Shown here piece by piece: positions 1 to 11,522 of a stretch of DNA of 64,000 nucleotides. Position 1 is the first letter of the stretch. The number at the start of each line of letters is the position of its first letter. The DNA comes from Trichobilharzia szidati. Taxonomy: Eukaryota > Platyhelminthes > Trematoda > Strigeidida > Schistosomatidae. The DNA lies in NCBI GenBank assembly GCA_944472155.2, contig OX235277.1, positions 10,426,804-10,490,803 on the forward strand, written 5' to 3'. Under the pieces are notes generated by a model. It worked only from the letters and a program-made list of their open reading frames with translations. It did not search any database and was not told the DNA's origin. Made by a program: the position numbers and the translations under genes.

Positions 1-121
1 CTCAACCTTTCCTTTTTACCAGCATTATTTCTGCCTGAACGAGGTAAAGAAGTGCGTCGGCCCGGGATCTAACCGCGGACCATGTGCATGGTCGGCGAGC
101 GTCCAAACCGCTATACCGCCT
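1..121 (-). mobile_element. tRNA-derived SINE, truncated by the window edge
   Basis: Read on the minus strand, this begins with a tRNA-like head. It has an A-box-like TAGCGGTTTGG and a B-box-like GGTTAGATCCC separated by an anticodon-arm-like hairpin (GACCATGCACATGGTC). It is followed by the same body seen in the fuller copy at 49010-49247. The 3' end lies before base 1. No intact tRNA cloverleaf is present, so it is a SINE and not a tRNA gene. Confidence 0.7.
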
Positions 122-839
122 TTCACATGGTCTATCTCTTCCTTGTAAATACGTCCAACTTGTAGTTGCTTAATCAAGTTTCATTGGAGGGTCTGATGAG
201 CGATGACCGCCAACAGTCTACTCAGTGTGTATTCAATACATCGCCAGTTTGATTGTTTTTCTGTTGAATCGTTAGCAAAAATCCTTGCTCATTCGATTTC
301 CAGTATGGGGTGATATTAGTGAACGTTTTCAGCCTGTTGGAAATGAAACGGTTGGTTAAAATAACACCTCAATTCTAACCATACTAAGAAATTTACACGA
401 GGATTGTGATGCTCTTTCCTTACATAACTGTTCTGTCTAGATTTGAAACCAAATTAATCCATTTTTAAACTGCTGTTACGTCATTATATTGCATTTGTTG
501 GGGTAAAGTAGGGTTCGCGGTTTATTTAAACTTTCACTAAGCCTATATATTTAACCATTCTGGTTGTGATGAATGAAGTCGAATTGATTCTTCTTTCCCA
601 TAGATGCTGGTATGTAACAAGGCACCCTGCACTTCTCTTAAGACACCATCTAGCATAGCTAACCCACCATTCTCATTTTTGAACTGGAAAGAGAATTGGT
701 TGCCCTATATTACTGAGTATACGTAAACGTGTGTGTGTGAAGAACTTAGGAAAAGACACAATTATAATGAATCATTGTGTGTTCAGTGAATTAAACTACT
801 CTATTGTGTCAGCCTCGTGACCCATATCACTACAAATGT
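122..839. other. intergenic, no gene recognised
   Basis: This is AT-rich sequence with no long open frame and no recognisable domain on either strand. A short GT run lies near 730-740. Nothing else is supported here. Confidence 0.5.
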
Positions 840-1304
840 ATAAAGTAGAGGAGTTGCATTGGTAGAAGGAAGGCAAGATAATAGAGATGAAGATGAAGAC
901 AAAGATGAGCGAGGATTAGAGGGGTTTCGCGTGCACTTCGGATTGTGAGGGCGATTGGTACTTCCCGGCTGCCCACACCGTGGAAGTTGGTTGCGTGACC
1001 GCAGAGCCCAGGGGACAACTGCTTGAGGCCGGTCACACACGGCCTGTTTTTGTTTGTTCTTTTTTATTTGGTGTGTCTCAGTAGCGTATTTATCACTTCT
1101 GCCCTGTGACACGGCAGCAGAAAGCGCGGTCGTTGTTAATCCGGGCCCCGACCGATCCGGCATGATATTTTGTGATTTATTTGAAATCATAGGATTGGAT
1201 TGGGTAACTGCTTTTAGTCTAACTGCTATCGAAACAACCTTTCTGGCATGGTAGGACCTGCAGGAACATAAGTTCCAGCCAGTATAGCTTGTTGGGTCAT
1301 TGCA

Positions 1305-1627
1305 GTGTTCAAGCCCGACCACCACGTCAAGGTAGCAGCTTTCGGTCGGGATGAGTTCTACCAAAAGCTGTCTAGTTTGCTGCGAAAGGCTAGACGCTCA
1401 GATATAGTCGTTTTAGCTGGTGACTTTAATGCTCAAGTAGGGAAATTGTGTCAATCTGAGAAGAATGTTGGTGGCACATACGGAATTCCGTGCCAGCGAA
1501 CCGACAACGGTGACCGTCTCCTACAGTTCTGTTCAGATAATCATTTGTATCTTGTAAGCACTAACTTCAAACACAAGGAGAGACACTGTTTGACCTGGCG
1601 ACCCGCATCATCAAACCAACGCTGGAC
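1305..1627 (+). pseudogene. RTE apurinic-type endonuclease, C-terminal half
   Basis: This frame carries the exonuclease-endonuclease-phosphatase motif GDFNAQVG near residue 40 and the family-typical RWTQI just before the frame is interrupted. In RTE elements this domain nicks target DNA for target-primed reverse transcription. The first part of the domain, with the catalytic Asn and Glu regions, is missing upstream. The frame then runs into an AATA repeat that begins the nested insertion. The domain resumes at about 2382 with DHIAIS and DTDHALV, the latter holding the catalytic Asp-His pair. Inactive as it stands. Confidence 0.8.
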
Positions 1628-2381
1628 ACAAATAAATAAATAAATAAATAATAGTATATTCTCATTTTGTACATGAGGGACGCCAGTTTACAGGCATCAT
1701 CAATATGATAAATTACATATACGATTAGTAAACATATTTAATAATAGTAGTTTAATAAAATACATTTTTTTCTACCTGTGTAGGACACACCAATTGTACA
1801 GGCATGGATAAGTATTATTGAAATTACATAAATTTGGTTCATGGTAAAATTATAAGGTTGCAGTCATTTTGTCTATGGGAACAATATGATAACTAGTTAT
1901 TCAATGGAGCACATCAAGAAATATAGAAATATTGTCTTCGCATTAACAAAAAAAACCCAAGTATGTTTTGGATGGATTACAAATACTTGGGAAAAAAATA
2001 AAGCTTGAAGTAATTCCTCCATATAACTTTGGTGTGTACGGCATCGAGTCTTATTCTTGATTTATATCCAAATTTGATAATAATTTAAAATAAGTAATAC
2101 ACTTGTATACTTTTGTCAGCATTTTCTTCGTAAGTGAATAGTACTCAAGGTAGCCACATAATAATGGTAGTTTATATTTTCTTATAAACGGGTGTTTTCA
2201 AGAAATGCAAGCTATTTTGCAGACAAGATATTATGTTATAAGTTACATTCGTGAAGTATTATAAATCAATACATTTTATTGGTATAAAGATATATTTCAC
2301 AACTGTAATCCAGGTTGCGTCGTTGGTGAAGGCAATGCGCAATTCACGAGGGAATTGTAAGTTATGGGACCAATAATGTTT
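1625..2381. mobile_element. about 750-bp insertion nested in the RTE endonuclease
   Basis: The endonuclease frame breaks after RWTQI and resumes at DHIAIS, so the roughly 750 bases between are foreign to the element. The insert starts with an (AATA)n microsatellite and is AT-rich. It has no long frame or recognised domain and no clear terminal repeats. It may be the 3' UTR of another retroelement or a nonautonomous element; I cannot identify it. Confidence 0.6.
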
Positions 2382-4673
2382 GCAGATCACATAGCAATAA
2401 GCTATCGTTGGCGTGGGTCGGTAGGAGATTGTCGCTCCTTCTGGAACACGTGTGTAGATACCGATCACGCACTGGTCCGCGCTCGTGTGTGCTTACGACT
2501 GAACGGACGTAGGAAACAGCGAGCGGTGAACCCATCACGTCCCCAGCTCGACCAGGGAACTAAGTCCCTATTTGAGGAAGAACTAGCTAAACACATATCT
2601 GAGTTTGACAGCTGCGCTCACCCTGAAGAAGCCTGGAAGAATATTCAGTCAGCCATAGATACAGCTGTAAAAGCTGTGAATAAGGTAATTCCAAAGGTGA
2701 GTAAAAACCACTGGATTTCGACTGCCTCATCCGAACTGACAGATGCTAGAAGACTTATCCCGGCGAGCTCCGAATTCAATGAGGAGCGAAAGCTGCACAA
2801 GAGGAAACTTACGAAAAGTCTCCGCAAGGACCGTGAACAGCGGTGGTTGACAAAGGCGAAAGAGATGGAAAAAGCATCGGCGATAGGCAACACCAGACAA
2901 CTATTCAGGCTTATCAGGGAAACAGGTGGTAAAAAACAAATGATAAGCGAAACAATCTCCGAGAAAAATGGCACCATAATTAGCTCCCAGGATAGACGTC
3001 TGGAGCGCTGGAAAGAACACTATGAGGAGCAGTTTAATTGGCCCACAGCCACACTTAACCTACCGGACATCCAACACCTCCCTGAATAGGAGATAGGCAC
3101 AGGTCCTCCGTCCTTAACCGAGGTTACTAAAGCTGTCACCAATCTGAAGCTAGGCAAAGCAGCGGGACCTGATTTATTGACTCCAGAGATATTTAAGTAC
3201 GGAGGCGTCAGTTTACTGTCTGCGTTAACAGAGGTTCTAGGCAGCGTCTGGGAATCAGAGGAAGTCCCATCGGGTTGGTGTAAGTCACTGATCATCCCGA
3301 TATACAAGAAGGGGGACAAGTCGTCTTGTGATAATCACAGAGGGATTAGCTTGACTAATATAGTATCTAAAATCCTAGGCTCAATAATACTGCGTAGATT
3401 AAGTGGTGCTCGGGAGACACAAACACGAGAAACCCAGGCAGGTTTTAGGCCAGGTAGAGGGTGTATTGATCACATCTTCACCCTCTGACAGATTCTAGAA
3501 CATAGGCATTACTACCGGCGTCCGACAATCATTATATTTCTTGACCTAAAGGCGGCATTCGATTCTGTTGACCGGGAGGTTCTCTGGCGATGCTTGGCTG
3601 TAAAGGGAATGCCGAGAAAATTCATTGCACTGATTAAGGCACTCTACTCGTACTCATGAAGCCAGGTGAGGGCCTATGGCGAGTTGTCATCTGAAGTGGT
3701 GACGACTAGTGGCGTCCGTCAAGGATGCCCATTATCCCCATTCCTATTCAATTTCATCATAGATGTACTAATGGACTTAACCCTAACTCACTTCAGCGAC
3801 TCAGGGATTGACTTGCTACCAGGGAAGAATCTAGTCGACTTAGAATATGCGGACGATATAGTCCTTCTAGGCGAGGACTCTGACAAAATGCAGAGTCTAC
3901 TGAACACCCTGAGCAACAATCTCCGCATGTTTGGCATGCGATTCGCCCCTATAAAATGTAAGATGATGCTGCAGGATTGGACTTCATCGACCCCTAGATT
4001 AGAAATAGGATGTGAAGTGGTAGAACACGTTGACCGCTTCACTTACTTGGGAAGTACCATCAGCCCCAACGGGTTGATCTCCGACGAAATTTCAGCACGA
4101 ATACAGAGGGCTAGGTTCGCATTCGCCAGTTTTCGCCGTCTCTGGCGTAGACGCGATATCCGACTATCGACCAAAGGGCGTGTGTACTGCTCAACAGTCC
4201 GCTCCGTCCTCCTTTATGGCTGTGAGACCTGGCCATTGAGAGCAGAAGACATGAAAAGATTAGCTGTCTTCGATCAAAGGTGTCTGCGTTCTATCTCCCG
4301 CGTGAAGTGGTATAATAAGGTGAGCAATATTGAGGTTAGGCGTCGAGTGCTAGGTAAGGCAGGGAAATCAATCGACGAGACTGTGAAATTACTTCGACTG
4401 AGATGGTTAGGACATGTGCTACGTATGCCTAGTCATCGCCTTCCTCGACGGGCAATGTTAGCTGATATAGGGTCAGGCTGGAAAAGAGCTAGCGGCGGTC
4501 AAACCAAAACATGGCACCAATCAATGAAATCCACAACAGTTAATCTAAGCCACGTAGGAAGATGTAGACTTCCTGGTTGGGGCCCTCGGGATGGTAAAAA
4601 CCAATGGTTGGAAACAATTGGTGACATGGCTCAAAATCGTTCTCAGTGGCGCAGATGCATCCACTCCTTGTGA
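2364..4673 (+). pseudogene. RTE endonuclease end plus reverse transcriptase, three in-frame stops
   Basis: The frame continues the endonuclease, then a linker rich in charged residues. The reverse transcriptase follows: LKLGKAAGPDLL, the fingers motif around IIPIYKKGDKS, NHRGISLTN, FLDLKAAFDSVDRE (catalytic Asp), GVRQGCPLSPFLFN and LEYADDIVLLGE (catalytic YADD). The C-terminal part has the family-typical LLYGCETWPL and a tail ending near RRCIHSL. Stops at 3087-3089 (TAG), 3486-3488 (TGA) and 3657-3659 (TGA) all lie in the same frame. With the insertion upstream, this copy cannot make a full protein. The residues of the active site remain, so the decay looks fairly recent. Confidence 0.9.
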
Positions 4674-5104
4674 CTTATGATTTCCAATTAAACTTTTGTT
4701 CTCCGTTATTACTATTCCTTTGTCTCACACCTCTGTTTACTGTCTATATTATGCATTTCTTCTACTTTCTTCTCTTGCTTTGCGTGCTACATAGATTGTG
4801 GCGACTTGAACTGCCGCACATATGTGCAAAGTTCTATGTCGAAAACCGACCGACCGACCGACAAATGTATAAATATACACCTATTCAAATATGCATATAT
4901 GAGTCCACATAACAACTAAAAAAGTGATTACATATGAAAACCTCAAAGAAATAACTCGTCACCTAAAATCTTGAAAATTATAATCACAGGCATCATTTGC
5001 ACCTTTGCTTAAAAGGTGTTATACAGAATAATGTAAATCTGATTTAATCACTAAAAGTCCCTTGAAATATAGAAAAATGAACAGCGAAAAGTTTGATTGA
5101 TAAC

Positions 5105-6190
5105 TGCTATTATTATTATTTTTCCCTCGGGTTCTTATTGGAACATAGGGCTTCAACTACACCCCTCCAATTGCTTCTGTCTTCTGCTGCACTTTTCACC
5201 TGCATCCATGTCACTCAATACTGTTTCAACTCCTCTTCACACGATCTCCACCATGTCACCCTTGGACGTCCCACTCGCCACTTCCCCTTTGGGTTCCACT
5301 CGAGGGCATGACGCGCGATGTCAGCCAGCGACCTTCTCAGCGAGTGTCCAATCCATCTCCACTTTCTCCTGCATATTTGTTGGACGATTGGTTCTTACTT
5401 TGTTTCTTCCCATAGTTTCCTGTTGGTGATTCTTTCCGGCGGCTATCTGATCTTCAGTATAGAGTCAGCGAAGAGAGTTGTTGATAAAGGTCTGCAACAG
5501 GCTGTTGGAAATATTCTTTGTGACCCGCCAAGTTTCTGATCCGTAAAGCAAACTTGACTTCACGTTTGTATTGAAAATCCGAATTTTGTTGTTGATGCTG
5601 AGGAGTGACGAAGATTTCCAGATTGGTTTCAGGTTGATAAATGTGTTTCTCACCTTCCGGATTCTCCATTTGACATCTTCGTTCGTTCCTCCTGTAGTTG
5701 AGACAATGATCCCTAGATAAGTGAATGAAGTAACCTCTTTCAAATCCCTCCCGTTGAAGGTGATTGGCGCTGGATGTTGCTGCTGTTGTTGTTGTTGGTT
5801 GGTTATTTTCATAACCTCCGTCTTGTCTATGTTCACCTCAAATCTTCTCTTTGTTGTTTTTGCGACCAGTTTGTCGGTTTTCGCTTGTAAGTCTTCGATT
5901 TTGTGTGACATCAAACATAAACCATCCGCGAAATCCAAGTGTTGTAGATTTAACACGTCGATCCAGGATATTCCTGCCTTCTCGTTTTTCACTGTCTGAC
6001 GCATAATTCAGTCCACCACATTTAGGAATACCACTGGTGATAATAAGCACCCTTGTCTGACTCCTGTGTTTACTCCAAACGCCTCGCTCAGTTGTCCATT
6101 GTGGATCTTTTGACATGTGCCGTTGTCGTACAGCTGTTGAATAAGGTTGATGAATATTTGGGGTACGCCATGGTATTGAGTGGTTTCTAA
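5105..6190 (-). mobile_element. 5'-truncated RTE-class LINE, second subfamily
   Basis: On the minus strand this runs from within the reverse transcriptase (about 6190) to a 3' end at about 5105. The 3' end has the family ending CCCTATGTTCCAATAAGAAC followed by a trinucleotide tail (ATA/ATT repeats at 5107-5122), a usual RTE ending. It is a different subfamily from the element at 840-4910. Related fragments lie at 57595-58065, 52480-53000, 20820-21030 and 46680-47060. The junction with 6190 is a sharp change into duplicated unique sequence. Confidence 0.8.
5465..6150 (-). pseudogene. RTE reverse transcriptase, palm and thumb fragment
   Basis: The open part (5465-6004) has LQHLDFADGLCLMSHKIEDL, where the catalytic YxDD is replaced by FADG. 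It continues through EVNIDKTEVM, a glutamine run from a (GTT)n tract near 5782-5800, SFTYLGIIVSTTGG and SSLLYGSETWRVT. Just upstream, in a shifted frame, the GVRQGC-type motif and its flanks are still readable around 6030-6090. Loss of the second catalytic Asp and the frameshift mark it as dead. Confidence 0.8.
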
Positions 6191-7060
6191 ATGAATTCGC
6201 GGTCAACTGCTACTTGCAGGAAATGAAACAATCACATTTCAGCTTTTCAAAGCAGAAAATTGTTGTAGAAATTTGTAAATCTTTCATCCCTGGTTTTCCC
6301 TTCAATTAAGATTTAAGTGGAAAAAGTCTTCACTTTGTATTATTCATGGTTAAATCATGTAAGAAATGGAATCCCGAAGGAACGAGGTGTAGATGACTGG
6401 ATGAATATCAACTCAGGTGAGATAAAATCAATTAGAAATGGCGATTTTAGCTCAAACTGCACAAAGTATTCACAGAAAAGCCTATTATGCATATCTGGAA
6501 CGGATAAGCTTGCCTTTGTAGAATATGGAGAGGTGATAAGTCTGGCAGAATTCTATCACAATTTGGGAAGAGTTAGTGGAGGAGTAATGCATAAACGTAG
6601 GGAGTATTTTTCAGTTCTTTTTAGACTACTTCATATTTCACAGGTTAGGCAATAGAGGTATTAGGTGCTTTTGCTTGTGAAAACTGCTGTCTATATCGTT
6701 ATATACGTGATGATTCTAGAATTTACTTCTGTAGTACAAACGAATATGCTACGCGCCATATATACCGAGAACGATTTCGAAATCTATAACAAATGCAACT
6801 CCTCCGTTCCATCGTATTTTGGAGTTCATCACCTATTGAATTTATTTCTGAATGAAATTGGTTTTGTGTGTGATAACTGTAGAGAGCATTCATAATTCTG
6901 TCAGACAAAAGAAGGTCATCTGATACACATCAGTCATGCTTTATACCGATGGGTTGAATAACTTCTCTCCACGAATATCCACTGTTGAAAGAGGAAGACT
7001 CAGAAAGGCGATACACTCCATAACTTTAAGTGGCCAGAAATACTAGTACTCACCAGAATG
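6190..7060. repeat. diverged copy of 40630-41480
   Basis: Long colinear similarity by eye with 40630-41480. Examples are the stretch around the AACTGCTACTTGCAGGAAATGA block, the GGATGAATA block, and the AAATTGG/CATAATT block near 6855-6895. Divergence is higher than between the other duplicated blocks. It suggests that sequence left of unit 1 belongs to an earlier unit of the same tandem array. Open frames at 6317-6655 and 6665-6895 are not conserved in the other copy and are not called as genes. Confidence 0.6.
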
Positions 7061-7229
7061 CTGAAGAATATATATAGATCAATTTGAAAAGAACAGTTAT
7101 TTATTCCTTTCTACCTTAATAGTTGGTCTCACAAACCAGTCTGTAATCTTACATATATATATATATTTAATAATATGACCTGGTTACTTTCGAAATAAGG
7201 CGTAATCTGGCTCTCTCTTGTGGTTTCGA

Positions 7230-8300
7230 AATAACTCTTGAATGAGATTAATTATGGTGGCCTGCTTAAATCTTGGGCTACCAAAATTTTCCGTCACTTA
7301 TATTGCATCTTATTTCTTGGATTTATTTTGTTTTAATTATTCAATTATGTGTCCAAAACGTGTTACTTACTCTCGCGATTATTTAAAATGTTTTCAACCG
7401 GATAATTTACGAGTATATAATAACCTTAAGAAAAAGTATCATGGTGGGTGGCAAAGATCCTTAAAGTGTACTACAATGCATCAGATGACTGTTCCTGTGG
7501 TTATCAGCACTAATTGCAGGTCATTATCGAACAAGATTAATCACTTGGATTCTCTATTATATTCAAGTATTTATCGTAATACAGGTGTAATAACGCTTCA
7601 GGGAACTTGGCTACACGACTCATATGATGATAATTCAATCTTACTAAATGGTTTCAATATGTACAGACAAGACCGAAGTAGTTCAAGGAAGAGGCAAGGC
7701 GGTGGTGTTGTTACTTTCATCAATTCTCAGTGGTCTGTTGCCAACAACGTCTGTTTTAAATTCTCAAATGATAATATTGACTGTATAACTGTCAAATGTC
7801 GACCTAAACACCTATCTAAACACGAATTCATTTATATCACAAATATTTATATCACACCTTGTTGTAGCACTTCAGAATTATCTATGCTTGCTGATGAATT
7901 CACTATTTATAATCCTCTCAATTTTTTCGTTTTGTTTATTTTATTTTTCATAAGTGTGGAGATAATTTTAAGCTGTATTATGACTGTTAACTTTGTACTT
8001 CACCTCACTATACCATATCAACAGAACATTAGACCCAGTTATCCATAACATGCTAAAGTTTCCAAATTGAATCGACATTAACGTTTGAAACAAACTCACT
8101 GTTATTAATATTTATTATTATTATATCTAATAATTATGTCGTAAATGTGGACAAATTCCTCCAATTAATTTTTGTTTTAATTTTTAATTTCATATACATT
8201 TTAAGTAAATCAGATGCAATATTGTGACAAATACTGAGAATTCCATTCTGTAATATAAGTACTGTTTTTGTAATAAAGTAAATTATTATTATTATTTCAT
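7230..8300 (+). mobile_element. CR1-class LINE (SR1-like), internally deleted
   Basis: This contains the start of an endonuclease open frame (see 7335-7920), then jumps directly to a 3' UTR and a tail GTAATAAAGTAAATTATTAT at about 8270-8295. The reverse transcriptase is absent. The tail resembles the 3' end of the CR1 fragment at 10203-11522, where the minus strand reads GGAATAAAGCAAATTATTAT. A 5' leader piece of the same element also lies at 28870-29035 on the minus strand. Confidence 0.75.
7335..7920 (+). pseudogene. CR1-type endonuclease N-terminal part
   Basis: An exonuclease-endonuclease-phosphatase domain is readable. It has VVISTNCRSLSNKINHLDSL (the N-terminal Asn strand), VITLQGTWLHDS, where the usual catalytic Glu in QETWL is Gly, and GGGVVTFINSQWS. 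The frame then runs into low-complexity 3' UTR sequence and ends at 8048. The domain lacks its C-terminal third, including the SDH motif, and the Glu change adds to the case that it is inactive. In an intact element this enzyme nicks the target. Confidence 0.75.
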
Positions 8301-8759
8301 CCTCTCTTATGATAGGACTTCCAGTAATCCTAAATGAAATGCTTCGTTATTGATATCCCCTTAAAAAAGCAGAAACATAAAAATAAAAACCAGATGCAAA
8401 GTAATATCTTAATTGTCCTAATTCGCCACCAATAGCGCTTCAATTTTATTCCTTCAAAACTGAAGTGTGCAATATATATCAGTTAGAGGAAATCTAAAAT
8501 TTTTTATTACTTGCAAAATCAAATACATAGCAATTGTTATCTTATATCATGAAGTCCAAAGACAAGTTATCACATAAAACGACAAGTGTCTTCATTGCTG
8601 TTTGGCAACTCCAGATCCATACATCGGCATAAGGAAGTCCATAACTACTTTGGTCGTTTTTTTGGAGACAGCTGTCGTGTAAGATAGATGACGTCTCTAA
8701 TCGAATCATCGACGGTATAAGGCTGGCTTCTGTAAAAACCTGAAATGTATTATACATAT

Positions 8760-8935
8760 TTATTATAGCTTGATTCCACACAGTATTTTGGTGCAAATAT
8801 GGCATTTTCAGCATGTGATATCAGTATCCCAAATTTAGCAGTCTAAAAATTGATATCAGGTGTGTGTCAGCTGGAGATTTAATCCCGGACTATGTGCATG
8901 GTCGGAGAGCGTTCTAACCTCTGTGCCTTCATAGC
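8760..8935 (-). mobile_element. tRNA-derived SINE, family shared with 34283, 47830 and 55860
   Basis: The minus strand has a tRNA-like head with the arm GACCATGCACATAGTCCGGG and a decayed B box at about 8878-8890. It is followed by a family body containing the ATATCAGT/TGATATC block and ending near 8765 with TGTGTGGAATCAAGCT. The same head-body-end order occurs in the copies at 34283-34496 (plus), 47830-48010 and 55860-56020. Confidence 0.7.
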
Positions 8936-9193
8936 AAAAAACCACACCCACGTTGGAACCCAAACCTGCAATCTTCTCCTTAGGAAGCACCTTCAGACAA
9001 GATAACTACTAATCACATGTGCTAAGAACAGCCAATTCATATTCACATGTGTTGTCACTATCACGTGTGATACTTGTGAAGTGGTCTGTTGAAATAGAAT
9101 GTCGATACTCATGTTCTGTTTTTAAAAAATGTATGTTAATGATAATTTTTCATTTGTGAGTATAAGAGTGACCTAAATAATGTTCTACAAGTT

Positions 9194-9415
9194 TTGGATG
9201 GTCACCATCAAGCCGTCAAGGACACTTCTCAAGGAGGAATTGAACGAGATATCGTCTTCCTGGAAGTTCGACTAACGAAGGAAGCTGATGTGACATTGGA
9301 CAGAATAGCAATACAGAAAGACTACGAGCATCAGTCAACTGACAAAGCTTCACATTTTGGTACTCATAAATCGCAAAAACAAAGTGTAATTAACCGTACT
9401 GCAACTTGGATCTGA
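9194..9415 (+). pseudogene. Penelope-like element RT thumb fragment
   Basis: The frame contains VFLEVRLTKEADVTLDRIA followed by an HKSQKQSVIN segment. These match the FLDV-T-ADGTL...HK-SV order found after the catalytic core in Neptune/Poseidon-type PLE reverse transcriptases. The related segment at 18140-18470 (PLAHKRN...TLFKRART) supports the reading. No flanking endonuclease is present. Short and diverged, so only moderately sure. Confidence 0.5.
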
Positions 9416-9419
9416 AGAC

Positions 9420-10200
9420 TATCTCATGCAAGGCACTAAGTGAGAATGATTACCGCTTAAGCCTCATAGATAAACAAATGAACCCAAAACTTAAGTGATC
9501 AAATCTCATCTCTGTGTTCAAACAGCTGTTATACATGAAAGTAGACATCAAGTCGAAACTGTAAAAATGAAGTGCAAATTCTATGAAAAGAGGCTTCATT
9601 ATATATATCCAGTACGATAAGTATTCTCTTGTTGCCTTATATTGTTCAATAACCAAAGGCCAGACTATCACTTTCGACTACATATGTGTGTATCTGGCTA
9701 TACGATTTCCCCTGTGAAACGAGATATGTGGGTGTTTCATTGCATATTTTATCTGGAAGAGTGAGGACAGATTATTCCTCAGGTCCATAAATGGTGTTAT
9801 TGAATTTCTGTGGGAAATTCATTAAAGGATTGTCATTTATTGTAGCTTTGGAGAAAAGCATTCACTATGTTTAATTTACTTCCATGCAACACCGAAAAGT
9901 AGCGTACTAAACGGACAGTTTATATTATGTGCTTATGTATCTGAGCCTCATTAGGATGTCAGACTGGTCTATCAGGCATTAAAGAGTAACACAATGAGGG
10001 GATTTAGCTGATCGTCTAAAACTCTCAGCTCTCAGTTATTGAGTACTAGCTTTGTGTCTCACTTAACCATTCCCAGCCTGAACAACTGTATGTATCATAT
10101 ATATTAATATTCTTGTATAAGTAGGAACTACTCTAGTTGCCTGGGTTCAAGCTGCGTAGTAAATGCATACCTGGTGATATTAGGTAGAAGTTTAAATGGA
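9420..10200. other. intergenic, no gene recognised
   Basis: No conserved frame or repeat relation was seen. The open frame 9450-9671 on the minus strand shows no domain and no duplicate elsewhere in the window. Confidence 0.4.
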
Positions 10201-10202
10201 TT

Positions 10203-11522
10203 TTTTATAATAATAATTTGCTTTATTCCAAAACAGTATTTGTGATACAAAATGGAATCCCCAGCATTTCACTACAGTATTGCATCCAGTTAGTACATTA
10301 TCAGTAAAGAAATTTCTACATAGATTAAGGAAATCTGAGTTCATTATGACAGCAACAAATTGCCATGTCGGCAGCAAAGCCAAAGTTGAACAGTGTTTGA
10401 TGTTAGAAAAGTAGGTTCTATCATATTTACTGGCGTAATCGGAAGAAAGAAACAAAGCAGCCCATAACGAAAAAGAAAGGAAAAGAGAGAGAGAGAAAAG
10501 GAAAAGAAAGAAAGAAAATGTTGTACCAATAAATGATATGAGTTAAAAAGGCGAGATCCAGTTGTACTACTGACTATTTAATGAATTATAGGTGTCATGA
10601 CTAATGCTTTCTTTATCACACAGAACACGAGCTAAGTAAATTATGGTTGAGTTTCTGTACTTGCTAGTGCGAGCATATAGTTTTCTATATAGGCTTCTGG
10701 TTTTACCTGAGAGTTGTGAGTGAAGAGGGTGGTATGAGTTAGATTAATTGGATTTGGCCCATTTTTCACATGATTCCATGTGCCTATCAATCAGAGTATT
10801 AACATGCTGGTTAAGTGGTACGTTGTTTACCCTGCTGACAACCTTTAACATCCTGCGTAATATGTTATAGTCTTTCTTCAGTAGCCCTGGAAAAACTAAG
10901 GGGGAACAATAGAGAATAATAGGCAGAATGCGAGAATTAACGAATTGTAGGAGTAAGGGTTGAGCTGTACCAGAATGTTTTAACTGCCTAATGTAGAAGG
11001 TGAGACGGAGTATTTTCTTAGAAATTGATAGGATATGAGACGACCAGGAGAGATCAGCAGATAGAATGACGCCTAGGTATTTAATTTCCGATTTGGTTTC
11101 TATTTCAATGCCACCTATGTTGCATACCTCGTGAGAGTCAACGAGTTTGTTTAGGTAGGATTTATGCCTAAAGGTGAAACAGACTGTTTGGCATTTGGAA
11201 AGGTTTAGGGTAAGACCATTTTCCTTGGACCACTGGCTGATTTCTGACAGAAAGCCATTAAGTTTAGAGCAGACGCTTTGACATTTGACAGGCAAAGATA
11301 CAATCAAGTCGTCAGCATATTTGACAAAATTGATGTCATTTGAAGATGGTAAGTCATATAGAAAGAAAGAAAAAAGAAGTGGGGAGAGTACAGCGCCTTG
11401 AGGGAATCCGGCTTCAGTGAGTACAGCAGAGAATGATTAACCTTTGTATACGCTGTAATGCATTTTGCTAGAGAAGTAGGAATGCAGCCAATTAGTGACA
11501 GAGGACTCGGTTTTTGTCAAAT
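10203..11522 (-). mobile_element. CR1-class LINE, 5'-truncated
   Basis: Minus-strand copy with a partial reverse transcriptase (about 11522 to 10744), a purine/pyrimidine-rich 3' UTR (the GAAA-rich tract at 10463-10518 on the plus strand), and a 3' tail AATAAAGCAAATTATTATTA at about 10203-10222. It abuts the left edge of tandem unit 1 at about 11522 and truncates the unit there. Confidence 0.8.
10744..11460 (-). pseudogene. CR1-type reverse transcriptase, palm to C-terminus
   Basis: Reading down the minus strand, TEAGFPQGAVLSPLLFSFFL is the PQGxxLSPLLF motif, and NFVKYADDLIVSL holds the catalytic YADD. Next come the open frame at 10744-11307 with LTLNLSKCQTV, KYLGVILSADLSW, a thumb-like helix region and a C-terminal tail. 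The motif order fits CR1/jockey LINEs and not RTE. There is a stop near 11440, just before the PQG motif. The 5' remainder is absent. Confidence 0.85.

Larger units (their letters stand above)
840..4910 (+). mobile_element. RTE-class non-LTR retrotransposon (SR2/Perere-like), long but inactive
   Basis: The 5' part (about 840-1300) is a GC-rich leader unlike its AT-rich surroundings. It is followed by an endonuclease remnant (1305-1627), a nested insertion (1625-2381), the rest of the endonuclease and the reverse transcriptase (2382-4673), and a 3' UTR. The tail holds repeated CCGA units and ATAAATA-type sequence near 4850-4885. All coding pieces share one frame, so decay is by nonsense changes and insertion, not frameshift. 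The N-terminal half of the endonuclease appears deleted between the leader and about 1305. A 5'-truncated relative of the same 3' end lies at 54290-54510. The clade is assigned from motif character; the family name is a judgement. Confidence 0.85.

Noticed and set aside
190..205. CTGATGAG at 192 (also 19233, 40395 and 51921) as hammerhead cores
   Set aside because: No paired stem II followed by GAAA with correct spacing. The last two are shared PLE 3' end sequence, which might derive from such a motif but is not foldable as seen.
801..1364. 187-codon minus-strand ORF over the RTE leader
   Set aside because: It runs antisense through the RTE 5' region and into the endonuclease. No domain; a shadow frame.
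5721..5999. Plus-strand ORF with a run of cysteines
   Set aside because: The cysteine run is the antisense reading of a (GTT)n tract inside a minus-strand RTE reverse transcriptase.
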